A stretch of DNA of 64,000 bases from Candidatus Zixiibacteriota bacterium (GTDB lineage: Bacteria > Zixibacteria > MSB-5A5 > WJJR01), in the NCBI GenBank assembly GCA_036397555.1, contig DASWIS010000001.1:1-64000 (forward strand), written 5' to 3'. Shown piece by piece: positions 51,975 through 61,461 of the stretch (the stretch's first letter is position 1; each line of letters starts with the position of its first letter). A model generated the notes under the pieces. The model was not told the DNA's origin. It did no database searches and was given only the letters and a program-made list of their open reading frames with translations. Both the position numbers and the translations under genes were made by a program.

Positions 51975-53813
51975 ATGGTCGAACACAACTACATCGACTT
52001 CGGGGACAAGGGGGCGGCCGCCGGCAGCGGCGGCGGGCTGCACAACATCGCCGGCGATGTCCTGGCATCGTTGCGCGAATTCTGCACGACGTGGACACGC
52101 GCCGTGCGCACGATTTGTCTGTACCCGCCGACGAATCCGCTTCCCGACGAATTCCGCGAGAAGTTTCACGACGCGCTCACGCGCCATCTCGACGAACAGG
52201 GATCATTCACGCTTACGACCTTTGACGGCGGTTTTGCCTACGAGGGTGAGACGGTGTTGGAGGAGAATGCCGGTGAGGAGAGTCTCTCCTTTCTTTTCTT
52301 CCGTGACGGCGTACGGGAGATCACCTTTGCCACCGGCGTGTCGCGCGAGGAGACCGACCGTTTCCTCGACGTGCTGGCCAGCGCGTTTGCGGCGGGTTCG
52401 GTGTCCGTCGACATGGCGAACGAACTGTGGGAGGCCGGTCTGCCGCACATCAAGCACCGCACGGTCGACCGCATCGTCGAAGGGGCATACATCGAAGCGG
52501 CCGATTCACCGACGCTGGAAAACATCCATCGTCGCTTTGTCGATGCCAGCGGCACCGGCGGCGGTGAAACGGCCGATGGCGAGCCCGGCGGCGGGGGGGA
52601 TGGCGAAGAGGAAGTCGACGAAGGACCATACCAGGGAGTCCAAAGGCAGCGCTTCCAGCACATCGTGCAGGTGTTCGGCGATGTCACCGCGTTAACCGCC
52701 GAAGAAAAGTCGCGCGTCGCGATCCTGGCACGGGAGCTCAGGGAGTCTGCTCCGGAAAAGCTGGGTCTGGACGTTCTCCTGGAAATTCTGCGGGCGGCCG
52801 AGGACACGCGCGTGGCCGAGGAGACGGTCGCCGTGCTGGAAAGACAGGTCGAACGCTGCGTCGAGAACGCGCGCTGGGATTTGGTGCACGAGATCATCGA
52901 TGCGCTGCGTACGCTGGAACCGGAGACCGACTCGCATCTGCAGCGACGCATTCGCGAGGCGATCTCCCGGATCTGCCGTCGCGATCACTTCGAGCGGCTG
53001 GCCTCGTTTCTCAATGCCAATCCGCAGACCGATCTGGAGGCGATACGCGCGTTGCTGCCGTTGTACGGGTCGCCGGCGATCATGCCGATCACGGCGATGC
53101 TGGGCACGCTCGAAGGACGTCCCGCGCGCATGATGGTGTGCGAGTTCCTGAGTAAACAGGGTCGTGATACGATCGATCTGGTCGGCGGATTCATCTACGA
53201 CAAGCGCTGGTTCGTCGTGCGCAACGTGGCGATGATCCTCGGTGAGATCGGACATGAGCGCGCGTTGACGTTCCTGCGGCGATCGGCCTCCCATGCGGAC
53301 GCGCGCGTGCGGCTCGAGACCCTGCGCGCGGCAGCAAAGATCGGCGGCAGCAATGCCAATGTGCTGGTCCGTGAGTTTCTCAAAGACGGCGAAGTCGATC
53401 TGCGCAAGCGCGCGCTGCGTGTTCTGGGGCAAACAGGGGATCCGGCCGTGCGCGATGAGATCCGAGCGCTGGTGGCCGATGATGACTCGATGCCCGACAA
53501 GGACCCGCAGGAGTTGCGCGAGATGTTCGTCGCGCATGTGCGTCTCGGCGGGGAACGCGCCGTCTCCGATCTGGTCGATGTGATCGGGAAGAACCGGCTC
53601 TTCGGACGCTCCCGCTGGCAGGCGGTGCGCGTCGCGGCCACACACTCGCTGGCCGATGCGACCGTCTCGCGGGCACGCGAAAAGCTCGAGGAGCTTAGCC
53701 ACGACCGCAACGAAGCGGTCGCCGCCGCCGCGCGGGCGGCGCTGCAACATTTACGCGCGCCGCAGGCGCATCCCGGCACGCACGACGATGTGTTGGAGGA
53801 TTTCGAGGAATGA
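51975..53813 (+). CDS. HEAT-repeat protein with N-terminal domain shared with the adjacent HD-GYP protein
   Basis: 612 residues from ATG 51975 (AGGG upstream; an ATG at 51960 adds five). Residues 35-140 contain FCTTWTRAVRTICLYPPTNP, GSFTLTTFDGGFAYEGETV and GVSREETDRFLDVLA, which align with residues 25-122 of the next gene. A Gly/Glu-rich linker lies near 185-215. From about 225 on, the protein is helical with degenerate HEAT repeats, clearest at 370-600 (DKRWFVVRNVAMILGEIGHE, DARVRLETLRAAAKIGG, LRKRALRVLGQTGD). It has no signal peptide, so it is cytoplasmic. A scaffold or regulator that works with the HD-GYP enzyme is likely. The two genes overlap by 4 bases. Confidence 0.85.
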   Translation: MVEHNYIDFGDKGAAAGSGGGLHNIAGDVLASLREFCTTWTRAVRTICLYPPTNPLPDEFREKFHDALTRHLDEQGSFTLTTFDGGFAYEGETVLEENAGEESLSFLFFRDGVREITFATGVSREETDRFLDVLASAFAAGSVSVDMANELWEAGLPHIKHRTVDRIVEGAYIEAADSPTLENIHRRFVDASGTGGGETADGEPGGGGDGEEEVDEGPYQGVQRQRFQHIVQVFGDVTALTAEEKSRVAILARELRESAPEKLGLDVLLEILRAAEDTRVAEETVAVLERQVERCVENARWDLVHEIIDALRTLEPETDSHLQRRIREAISRICRRDHFERLASFLNANPQTDLEAIRALLPLYGSPAIMPITAMLGTLEGRPARMMVCEFLSKQGRDTIDLVGGFIYDKRWFVVRNVAMILGEIGHERALTFLRRSASHADARVRLETLRAAAKIGGSNANVLVREFLKDGEVDLRKRALRVLGQTGDPAVRDEIRALVADDDSMPDKDPQELREMFVAHVRLGGERAVSDLVDVIGKNRLFGRSRWQAVRVAATHSLADATVSRAREKLEELSHDRNEAVAAAARAALQHLRAPQAHPGTHDDVLEDFEE

Positions 53814-55318
53814 ATGAACGGACCGCCGCACGGGGGATGAGCGCCGAAGAACGGGCCGTCCGTCTCTCCGCACTCAAGGCATTCTTCGCCACCTGGCGCG
53901 CGGCCGCCGTCTATGATGAAAACAACCATGCCTACCAGTCGCGACGGGGTGAATTGATCCAGGCGCTGGAGGCGACCTTCAACCTGGGCGGCTCGTTCGC
54001 CATTCAGTATCAGGACGACTACATATTCGTCAACGGCGAACGCATCAACTACGACCGCGACTTCGGATTCGGACGCTCACTCGCGACGCGCTTCGCCGAG
54101 CTGGGGTTGGGCGGCATTACCATCAACCCTGACGCCTCGACGGACCAGGTCGACCGCGCGCTCTTTGCGTTGGCGCAGGCCGACCGCCGCGTCGCCGTAC
54201 CGTATGACGCGCTCACGGCAATGTGGGAGACGTTGGGAATCAGCGGCATCACGCTGGCTCCGCTGGCGGCCCACACCGCGTCGCGTCAGACCGATGCGGG
54301 GGAACAATCCGCAACCAACGCGCGCGTCAAACGGAAACGCCGCGCGCGGGCGCTCTTTGTGCGTTCCGAACGGATCGTCCGTGACTGCTGGGAACGCGTC
54401 CGCGACAACCGCTCGTTCGAGGGATCGTCGGTCGAGCGCGTTGTCCACCAACTGATCGACGAGGTGGCGCACGACGAGGACATGCTCCTGGAGTTTTCGA
54501 CGCTGAAGGACTTCGATGAGTACACGTTCTTCCATTCGGTGAATGTGGCGATCTACTCGATCGCTGTCGGGATGCGCCTGGGGCTCGACCGGACGGCGCT
54601 GGCCGATCTGGGAATCGCCGCGCTCCTGCACGACATCGGCAAAGTCAAACTGCCGCGCGATCTGATCAGTAAGCCGTCGGAGTTCGATGACGACGACTGG
54701 CTGCAAATGCAGCGGCATCCGATCTTCGGGGCGATGACCATTGCCGCGATGCGTGTCCTCGATGGACAGAGCGGCGCGGCGATCGCCGTCGCATTTGAGC
54801 ACCACCTGAAGATGGATCTCAGCGGCTACCCGAAATTGACACACCCGCGACCGCTGCATCTGTTCTCGCGCATCGTGACCGTCTGCGACAGCTTCGATGC
54901 CATGACATCGGGACGCGTTTACCAACGAGACCGCATTCAGCCCGATGAGGCCATGCGACGCCTGTTGTACCGAGCCAAAGAGTGGTACGATCCGCTCGTC
55001 ATGAAGGCCTTCGTCAGCGTCGTCGGCGTGTTCCCGGTCGGGAGTCTGGTGCGGCTCTCCGATAACTCGGTGGCTGTCGTCGTTCGCAACGACGGGGTCG
55101 ATCTGTATTGCCCCGAAGTGATGGTGGTCCGGGATGCCGAACGGCAGCCGTGCAGACGCGAGCTCAAGCTGCACATCGATGCGGCCGATTCGTCATCCGA
55201 CCGGCTGCACATCATGACCGTGCTGGATCCACACGATGAGGGCATCGACGTGCACGAGTACATTGCCGGCGACGAGACGCCGCTGTTGCCCGAAGACGTC
55301 ACCACGACCGTCCCGTGA
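53810..55318 (+). CDS. HD-GYP domain phosphodiesterase-like protein
   Basis: A protein of 502 residues. Residues 20-125 form the domain shared with the HEAT protein (FFATWRAAAVYDENNHAYQ, GSFAIQYQDDYIFVNGERI, DQVDRALFALA). The HD-GYP domain spans about 215-400: HSVNVAIYSIAVGMRLGLD, ALLHDIGKVKLP (HD), QRHPIFGA and FEHHLKMDLSGYP (HH and GYP; the usual DG between is DLS). A C-terminal beta-domain follows (VGSLVRLSDNSVAVVVRNDG). The metal ligands H, HD, H, HH and D appear present, so c-di-GMP or cGAMP hydrolysis is possible. No receiver domain precedes it; the shared N-terminal domain is the probable sensor. Confidence 0.9.
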   Translation: MNERTAARGMSAEERAVRLSALKAFFATWRAAAVYDENNHAYQSRRGELIQALEATFNLGGSFAIQYQDDYIFVNGERINYDRDFGFGRSLATRFAELGLGGITINPDASTDQVDRALFALAQADRRVAVPYDALTAMWETLGISGITLAPLAAHTASRQTDAGEQSATNARVKRKRRARALFVRSERIVRDCWERVRDNRSFEGSSVERVVHQLIDEVAHDEDMLLEFSTLKDFDEYTFFHSVNVAIYSIAVGMRLGLDRTALADLGIAALLHDIGKVKLPRDLISKPSEFDDDDWLQMQRHPIFGAMTIAAMRVLDGQSGAAIAVAFEHHLKMDLSGYPKLTHPRPLHLFSRIVTVCDSFDAMTSGRVYQRDRIQPDEAMRRLLYRAKEWYDPLVMKAFVSVVGVFPVGSLVRLSDNSVAVVVRNDGVDLYCPEVMVVRDAERQPCRRELKLHIDAADSSSDRLHIMTVLDPHDEGIDVHEYIAGDETPLLPEDVTTTVP

Positions 55319-55338
55319 CCGGACCGGGTGCTTTTCGA

Positions 55339-57141
55339 TCAGTCCGACACCTTCAGGACGGCCAGAAACGCCTCCGGGGGCACATCGACGTTGCCGACGC
55401 GTTTCATGCGTTTCTTTCCGGCCTTTTGTTTTTCCAACAGCTTGCGTTTGCGCGTGACATCGCCCCCGTAGAGTTTGGCGATGACATCCTTGCGCAGCGG
55501 CTTGATCGACTCGCGGGCAATCGGTTTTCCCGCGCCGAGCGCCGCCTGGATGACCACCTCGAACTGCTGGCGCGGGATCAGTTCCTTGAGCGTTTCGCAC
55601 AGTTTGCGCCCCAGCCGATACGCGTTGTCCCGGTGCACGACCGTTGAGAGCGCATCGACCGCCTTGCCCGCCAGGCGAATCTCCAGTTTTTCCAACGGAC
55701 GGACACGGTACTCCAGAGGATCATAGTCCAGCGAACCGTAACCGCGCGTGATCGACTTGAGCCGGTCGTAGAAATCGAAGAGAATCTCCGCCAACGGCAG
55801 ATCGAATATCAGACGCGCCCGCTCGCCGGTGATGTATTCGGTCGTCTGGTACTCGCCGCGCTTGCCGTTGGCCAGAGTCATCACAGATCCCAGCGCATCC
55901 GCCGGACAGATGATGTGCGCGCGCACATATGGTTCGGCGATCGATTCGTACTCGCCCCGGGGCGGAACAGCGGCGGGATTGTCCACGGTCCTCACGGTAC
56001 CGTCGTTCATGGTCACATGGTATTCGACATTCGGCACCGTCGCGACGATTGCCTGCCCGAATTCACGGGCGAGACGTTCGCGCACAATCTCCAGGTGCAG
56101 CAGCCCCAGAAAGCCGCAGCGGAATCCGAAGCCCAGGGCCAGCGAGCGCTCCGGAACGAACGTCAGCGACGAGTCATTGAGCCGCAGTTTCTCCAGCGCC
56201 GTGCGCAGATCGCCGTAACGGTCCACATCGGCGGGAAACAGGCCCGAGAAGACCATCGGCTTGATCGCGCGAAAGCCGGGCAGCCGCTCCGACGCGGGAT
56301 TCTCGACCGTGGTGATTGTGTCGCCGACGCGCGCCTCGTGGATGTCCTTCATGTGCGCCGTACAGTAGCCGACTTCCCCGGCCGCGATGCGTCCGGTCGG
56401 CACATACGCCAACTGCAAAATCCCGACAGCTTCGATTTCGTATTCGCCCTTGTGCGCGAAGAAGCGGATGCGATCGTCCTTCTTGAGTTCGCCATCGACG
56501 ATGCGCACATACGCGATCGCGCCATGGTAGGTGTCGTAAGTCGAGTCGAAGACCAACGCGCGCAGCGGCGCTTCGGGGTTGCCGCGCGGCGACGGGAATC
56601 TCTGGACAATCGCCTCCAACAGCTCTTCGACATTTGTCCCGGCTTTGGCCGACAGCCGGATGACTTCGCCGGGTTCGCAGGAGAGCAGATCGGCCAGCTC
56701 GGCACCGTGACGCGCGGCATCGGCCGCCGGCAGATCGATCTTGTTGAGCACCGGGATGATCGTGAGACCCGCTTCGATGGCGAGATAGGCGTTGGCGACC
56801 GTCTGCGCCTGAATGCCCTGCGCGGCATCGACCACCAACACGGCTCCCTCGCAGGCCGAGAGGGCGCGCGAGACTTCGTAGTTGAAATCGACATGCCCCG
56901 GCGTGTCGATCAGGTTTAAGACGTGCTCTTGTCCGCCGCGTGCTGTGTACCGCATGCGGATCGCGTGCGACTTGATCGTAATGCCGCGTTCACGTTCCAG
57001 GTCCATGCTGTCGAGCACCTGTTCGCGCATGCGACGCTGCTCGATCGTTCCGGTCATTTCCAGCAGACGGTCAGCCAGCGTCGATTTGCCGTGATCGATG
57101 TGCGCGATGATGGAGAAGTTGCGGATGAACTGCTGGTCCAT
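55339..57141 (-). CDS. lepA: Elongation factor 4 (LepA)
   Basis: A ribosome-bound GTPase that back-translocates or helps 30S biogenesis. From MDQQFIRNFSIIAHIDHGKSTLADRLL it is 600 residues, the family length; an ATG at 57159 adds six. G motifs: AHIDHGKST (G1), DTPGHVDF (G3), NKIDLPAAD (G4) and SAKAG (G5). The LepA-specific C-terminal domain ends KAGKKRMKRVGNVDVPPEAF. The preceding gene on the strand is unrelated. Confidence 0.97.
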   Translation of the reverse strand: MDQQFIRNFSIIAHIDHGKSTLADRLLEMTGTIEQRRMREQVLDSMDLERERGITIKSHAIRMRYTARGGQEHVLNLIDTPGHVDFNYEVSRALSACEGAVLVVDAAQGIQAQTVANAYLAIEAGLTIIPVLNKIDLPAADAARHGAELADLLSCEPGEVIRLSAKAGTNVEELLEAIVQRFPSPRGNPEAPLRALVFDSTYDTYHGAIAYVRIVDGELKKDDRIRFFAHKGEYEIEAVGILQLAYVPTGRIAAGEVGYCTAHMKDIHEARVGDTITTVENPASERLPGFRAIKPMVFSGLFPADVDRYGDLRTALEKLRLNDSSLTFVPERSLALGFGFRCGFLGLLHLEIVRERLAREFGQAIVATVPNVEYHVTMNDGTVRTVDNPAAVPPRGEYESIAEPYVRAHIICPADALGSVMTLANGKRGEYQTTEYITGERARLIFDLPLAEILFDFYDRLKSITRGYGSLDYDPLEYRVRPLEKLEIRLAGKAVDALSTVVHRDNAYRLGRKLCETLKELIPRQQFEVVIQAALGAGKPIARESIKPLRKDVIAKLYGGDVTRKRKLLEKQKAGKKRMKRVGNVDVPPEAFLAVLKVSD

Positions 57142-57246
57142 AGAGTATGCCGTTTCCAACGGCCGCTGCCGCGACCGGCGGCCAATGGTACGGTTTTATC
57201 GGGGTTTCGACAAGCCGTGCCCGGAGACGACGACGTGCATGAGCAT

Positions 57247-57273
57247 ACACCGGGCCGTCGGGCGGCCCGGTGT
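57247..57273. other. Strong hairpin between the dockerin protein gene and lepA
   Basis: ACACCGGGCCG and CGGCCCGGTGT (57247-57257, 57263-57273) form an 11-bp perfect stem with a 5-base loop. It lies 25 bases past the stop codon of the dockerin protein. There is no T-tract on either strand, so it is either a Rho-dependent 3' end or an intergenic repeat. Confidence 0.5.
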
Positions 57274-57297
57274 CGTGCCACGACAATGCGCATGCGT

Positions 57298-60200
57298 CTA
57301 CTGGTTGATCGCCGGTCCGCCGTCGCAGTCGGGCGGCTGAAGCCCCGCGCGGAAGACGTAGTCGATCAGACGCACGACGTCGAAAACGTTGGTGAAGGTG
57401 TCGCAGTTGATGTCGGCGTGTTCCACGGGTTCAGGCGGCGCTTCCGCGCGGAAGATATATCCGATCAAACACACGATGTCGAACACATCGACACTGCAGT
57501 TGGGCGTCCGGTTGGGTCCCCCGCACAAGTCGCCCTCAAAGTAGTCCTGTTTGACGGTGCAGGAGATCGGACGGGCCGACTGCCCCGCCTTGATGTAATA
57601 AATCGTGAGCGTTCCCGACGATCCGACCGGAGTCAGATCCGACGTGCAGATGCGAATGAGCGAGACCAAGCCGACCCCGAATGTGTCGATCACCGTGTCT
57701 TTAGGCGGTTCGTATGTCCAACCCAGCGCCAGCAGAAGCGGATCGGACCAGCGGGTCACAATTTCGTCGGCGTCGACCAAGTCACGGATATAAAACACAA
57801 AGCAGGTCGCTGCCGGTGGGCACTGCCGCGTGATCACAGCACAAGTCGCGGCGACATTGAAGGAATCGCAGCAATCGGTGTAGAGTCTGGCTTCCAGACA
57901 CATGTCGCGGTAATTGGGAACGATTAGGGTCACGCTGGAGTCTTCGATCACGCCGCCGGGCAGCAGCGTCTGTCCCAACGTGATCACGTCGATGCGTTCC
58001 CAAGTCGGTGTGGCACTGGCAACGCTTTGCCACAGCACCACCGAGTCGACGTTGCAGGCGTCCCCAGCGGGGTTGTTCTGAACCAACCAGCGGACGGTGA
58101 CCGTGTCGTCCGGCTCGAATCCGCCCTCGGGATCGAAGCCGAGCTTTTGTGTCAGGTATTCGCACGGTCCGGATGGGAAGCAGTGATCGCAGCAGTGCGC
58201 GACATGGCGCTGGGAGTCCAGATCGTCAACTTCGCCATCGGCGTTCAAGTCGCGGCAATCGCCCAGCGCGTCATCGTGATCGTCGGGCGTGACGCAATTG
58301 TCGCCGTCAACATCGGTCGAGCGCACCGGCACCGTCGTCGAGAATCCACAACCCGTGGTGATCGTCACGTCACAGTCGGGGCAGTCGCCGCCCGCCGCGA
58401 TGGAGAACATGACCTCGCCGTCGGCATCGCTGGCGACTTCGGCGGGCACGATCGGCCACGAGGGATAGAGCCCGGGCTGCGGCACAAACTCGCTGCCGAC
58501 ACAATCAGAAAAATCCAGTGTGACATCGCTGTAGCCGACCATCGGCATGTTGGATTGGTCTTTGAGATGGACGCTGAAGACTACATCGCCCTTGGGGCAG
58601 GCCAGCAGGTAGGGGTCGGTTGTTGTCGCGGTCGCGCAACCGGGTGGCACGCCGATGGTGATGATCCCCTTGGTGAACTCGGGCAAATGGCACGTGCGCG
58701 TACCGCACTCGATGAACACGAGATGGTTCGCGGGTGTCACGCAGGCGGTATCAATCTCAAATTGGCCGTTCGTCGCTGTAACATCGAAAGTGAGCAGGAC
58801 CGATGGAGTACCCGAGCCCGGTGAACCATCCGTCCCAGACGCCATGCACGTTGCGCTTGCTCCATATGCCAGGTATGAGACCGCATCAGGGCTTGAACCC
58901 AGGTTCGCCGCAGCGGTCGAGACGGCCCACGATTGCGACACGGGACCGCTGCAGTCATTGGACGCGCTCGGGGTGGTAAAGTACCGACCCGCTCCACTGC
59001 CCAGACCCGCCGCTGCCAGCCGTCCCTGCACGGTCAGACTGAAATTGCCGGCAATGAATGCACCGGGCTGAATCGAGCGCAGCTCCAGCGGCACGACAAT
59101 GGCCTCGATACCCACGCTGTTTGTCACGTAGCCGCCGACCGTCACGGCAGCGGCTCCCGTCGCAACTGTCTTCGACTCGATGACCAGACTATTGCCGACC
59201 GAGGGACTACCGGGTTCACATACAGGAGGTATCGTGCCATCGCAGGGCTGACAGGGAGGTGCGCCATTCAAGAAAACTCGCTCGGTCACTAGATCGACAT
59301 CAATGGCATTGACCACGCCATCGCAATTGAAATCCTCGCGTGCAACCGGGCAGTCGGGGTCGAATGTCGGAGTTCCGCCTCCGAAAGCCACATCGATGAC
59401 CAAGGCGAGATCAGAAGTTGTAATTCCACCCGAGCCGTCCGGGTTTCCGGGGAACGGGCAGGAGCAGTCGAGGACGGTGATGACGCCCTTGGTGAATTCG
59501 GGGGGATGGCAGATGTGAGAGTTGTCGACGAAGACGAGGAAATTGTCCGGCGTGACACAGCACGTGTCGATCTCGAATTGTCCGCTGGCGGCAGAAACAT
59601 CGAAAGTCAATTGAAAGGATGGTGTTCCCGCTCCGGGCGTTCCATCGGTCCCCGGTGAGAGGAAGTTCTGTTCTCCAACTCCGGCATAAAAGACCGCGTC
59701 TGGAGACACGCCGAGGTTGGCGGGACTCGTGGACTCAGACCATGTTTGTGACACCGGCCCGCTGCAAGTCTGAGCCGACGGAATATCGAAGAAACGAATA
59801 ACTTGATAATCGGGAGGAAACAGCCCGGCGATACGTCCCTGCGGCTGGAAATTCACATTGTCAGAAACGAACGCCCCACCGGTCACCGTGCGCAGTTCCA
59901 ACGGTAGCACGACAGCTTCGACTGTCACACTATTGGTTAGATATATGCCGACAGTAACCCCAGTTGCGCCGAGGGTCACGGACTTCGATTCGATGACGAC
60001 ACTGTTGCCGGGGGACGGTCCGCCCATGGGGCAATCCTCCGGAACAAATGAGCCGGATCGATCCGGCAGAATCATTCCGGTCACATCCGGATTCTGTGTG
60101 ACCGGTTCAGGAGAGCCGCGATCAAGGTCTGTGGCGGGATTCTCGGCGGTCACGACGCCATTGTTACCCGATCTGATGTCCGTCGTCAGCATCCCGGAAT

Positions 60201-60300
60201 CCGTTGTGCCGGGCTGAGATGTCTCCGATCCATGCAGATGCGACGTGGCGCACGCAATCGCCGTTCCAACGATGATGACGCGACGCATGTTTCTCGCCAT
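57298..60300 (-). CDS. Secreted protein with two cohesin-like domains and dockerin-type repeats
   Basis: 1000 residues from ATG 60300 (GGAGGGAGAAG upstream), with a short signal peptide (RRVIIVGTAIACATSHLHG). Residues about 100-280 and 370-545 are internal duplicates starting VVIESKSV/LVIESKTV and ending in [26 protein letters not shown] plus EFTKGVITV/EFTKGIITI. The same domain occurs once in the 9050-12121 protein. Between the copies is a dockerin-type segment (CDGVVNAIDVDLV). Later come a calcium-type segment (DVDGDNCVTPDDHDDA, DLNADGEVDDLD), an extended beta-rich region with many cysteines, and two dockerin-type repeats at the end (NCSVDVFDIVCLIGYIFR, TNVFDVVRLIDYVFRAG). No enzymatic domain is recognisable. 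Confidence 0.82.
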   Translation of the reverse strand: MARNMRRVIIVGTAIACATSHLHGSETSQPGTTDSGMLTTDIRSGNNGVVTAENPATDLDRGSPEPVTQNPDVTGMILPDRSGSFVPEDCPMGGPSPGNSVVIESKSVTLGATGVTVGIYLTNSVTVEAVVLPLELRTVTGGAFVSDNVNFQPQGRIAGLFPPDYQVIRFFDIPSAQTCSGPVSQTWSESTSPANLGVSPDAVFYAGVGEQNFLSPGTDGTPGAGTPSFQLTFDVSAASGQFEIDTCCVTPDNFLVFVDNSHICHPPEFTKGVITVLDCSCPFPGNPDGSGGITTSDLALVIDVAFGGGTPTFDPDCPVAREDFNCDGVVNAIDVDLVTERVFLNGAPPCQPCDGTIPPVCEPGSPSVGNSLVIESKTVATGAAAVTVGGYVTNSVGIEAIVVPLELRSIQPGAFIAGNFSLTVQGRLAAAGLGSGAGRYFTTPSASNDCSGPVSQSWAVSTAAANLGSSPDAVSYLAYGASATCMASGTDGSPGSGTPSVLLTFDVTATNGQFEIDTACVTPANHLVFIECGTRTCHLPEFTKGIITIGVPPGCATATTTDPYLLACPKGDVVFSVHLKDQSNMPMVGYSDVTLDFSDCVGSEFVPQPGLYPSWPIVPAEVASDADGEVMFSIAAGGDCPDCDVTITTGCGFSTTVPVRSTDVDGDNCVTPDDHDDALGDCRDLNADGEVDDLDSQRHVAHCCDHCFPSGPCEYLTQKLGFDPEGGFEPDDTVTVRWLVQNNPAGDACNVDSVVLWQSVASATPTWERIDVITLGQTLLPGGVIEDSSVTLIVPNYRDMCLEARLYTDCCDSFNVAATCAVITRQCPPAATCFVFYIRDLVDADEIVTRWSDPLLLALGWTYEPPKDTVIDTFGVGLVSLIRICTSDLTPVGSSGTLTIYYIKAGQSARPISCTVKQDYFEGDLCGGPNRTPNCSVDVFDIVCLIGYIFRAEAPPEPVEHADINCDTFTNVFDVVRLIDYVFRAGLQPPDCDGGPAINQ

Positions 60301-60453
60301 CTTCTCCCTCCTCTGTCAATAGCCCTGCCTGAGTGCCGCCGGACGTATCGGCGACACCTGTGAGTTTGTGAGGCGCTCAAGCGAAGTCGGGTGTACTGAC
60401 GGAAAGCTTACTGCAGAAAGTATGTGCGATTCGATGGGATTGAAGTCAAGCGG

Positions 60454-61461
60454 TTAATGATCGGCTCTGGATTGGGCCGATCGCATCAGTTGAGTGAGCG
60501 CAATGAAGTCCTCCGGCAACGAGGCGGTCCATTCCATCGCCGTCGCTGTACCCGGGTGGATCAGCGCGAGTGCCCGGGCATGCAGTGCCGGACGATCGAT
60601 CGCCTCCAGCATCCTACGTCCGAGCAGGCGTCTGTGCGGATCGATGCCGCGCAGATGCTGCGCACCGCCGCCGTAGTCGGTGTCGCCGACGAGAGGGTGC
60701 CCCGCCTGCGACAAATGCACACGGATCTGGTGGGTGCGCCCCGTCTGCAGTTTCACTTCGACTAAATCGGCCAGCTCGTATCGCTCCAAAACACGCACAT
60801 GGGATTTCGCCTCACGTCCCTTGGCAGTCACCGCCATTTTCTTCCGGTCCGACCGGGAACGGCCGATGGGGGCGTCGATCTCGATCGCGCTTTTGCGCAG
60901 ATGTCCCCAACAGACCGCCCAATAGATGCGCGTGAGCGTCCGACTCCGCAATTGTTCGGCCAGCAGGTGATGTGCGCGTTCATTGCGCGCGACGACCATC
61001 AGTCCCGAAGTGCCTTTGTCCAACCGATGGACAATCCCCGGGCGCATTCCCCGATCGCCCGCCACGGGAGTCAGCGTCCCATGTCCGAGCAGTGCATTGA
61101 CCAGAGTTCCGGTACGGTGGCCGACCGCCGGATGCACGACCATGCCCGCGGGTTTATTGACGACGATGATGTCGTCATCTTCATACACGATGTCGAGCGC
61201 GATCTGTTCGGGCTGGGGCGGCACATCGTCGGCATCGGCTCGCATCAGCGTGACGGCAACGCGGTCCCCGTCATGCAGGCGACTGTTGGATTTCACCGCG
61301 ACTCCGTTGATCAGGAGCGCACCGGCGAGGGCCGCGCGTTGAATCTGCGCGCGCGAGCAATCTGTCAGTCGCCCGGCCAGAAACTTATCGACCCGCTCGC
61401 CTTCGTCTGCAGGGTCGGCGTCGAATGCAAATGAGTTATGGTCCGTCTGCAGCGGTGTCAC
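60454..61461 (-). CDS. RluD-family 23S rRNA pseudouridine synthase
   Basis: A protein of 335 residues from GTG 61461, which overlaps the end of lspA; the frame to 61557 adds 32 residues in the wrong phase of lspA. An S4 RNA-binding domain opens the chain (ERVDKFLAGRLTDCSRAQIQRAALAGALLING), followed by the synthase domain: VNKPAGMVVHPAVGH, the catalytic aspartate in HRLDKGTSGLMVVA, LQTGRTHQIRVHL and HPLVGDTDYGG. It isomerises uridines in helix 69 of 23S rRNA or close homologous sites. It is the last gene of the ileS-dksA-lspA-rluD run. Confidence 0.92.
   Translation of the reverse strand: MTPLQTDHNSFAFDADPADEGERVDKFLAGRLTDCSRAQIQRAALAGALLINGVAVKSNSRLHDGDRVAVTLMRADADDVPPQPEQIALDIVYEDDDIIVVNKPAGMVVHPAVGHRTGTLVNALLGHGTLTPVAGDRGMRPGIVHRLDKGTSGLMVVARNERAHHLLAEQLRSRTLTRIYWAVCWGHLRKSAIEIDAPIGRSRSDRKKMAVTAKGREAKSHVRVLERYELADLVEVKLQTGRTHQIRVHLSQAGHPLVGDTDYGGGAQHLRGIDPHRRLLGRRMLEAIDRPALHARALALIHPGTATAMEWTASLPEDFIALTQLMRSAQSRADH

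Noticed and set aside
57247-57273. Rho-independent terminator after the third dockerin gene
   Set aside because: The stem is strong but no T-tract follows on either strand, so it is listed only as a hairpin.
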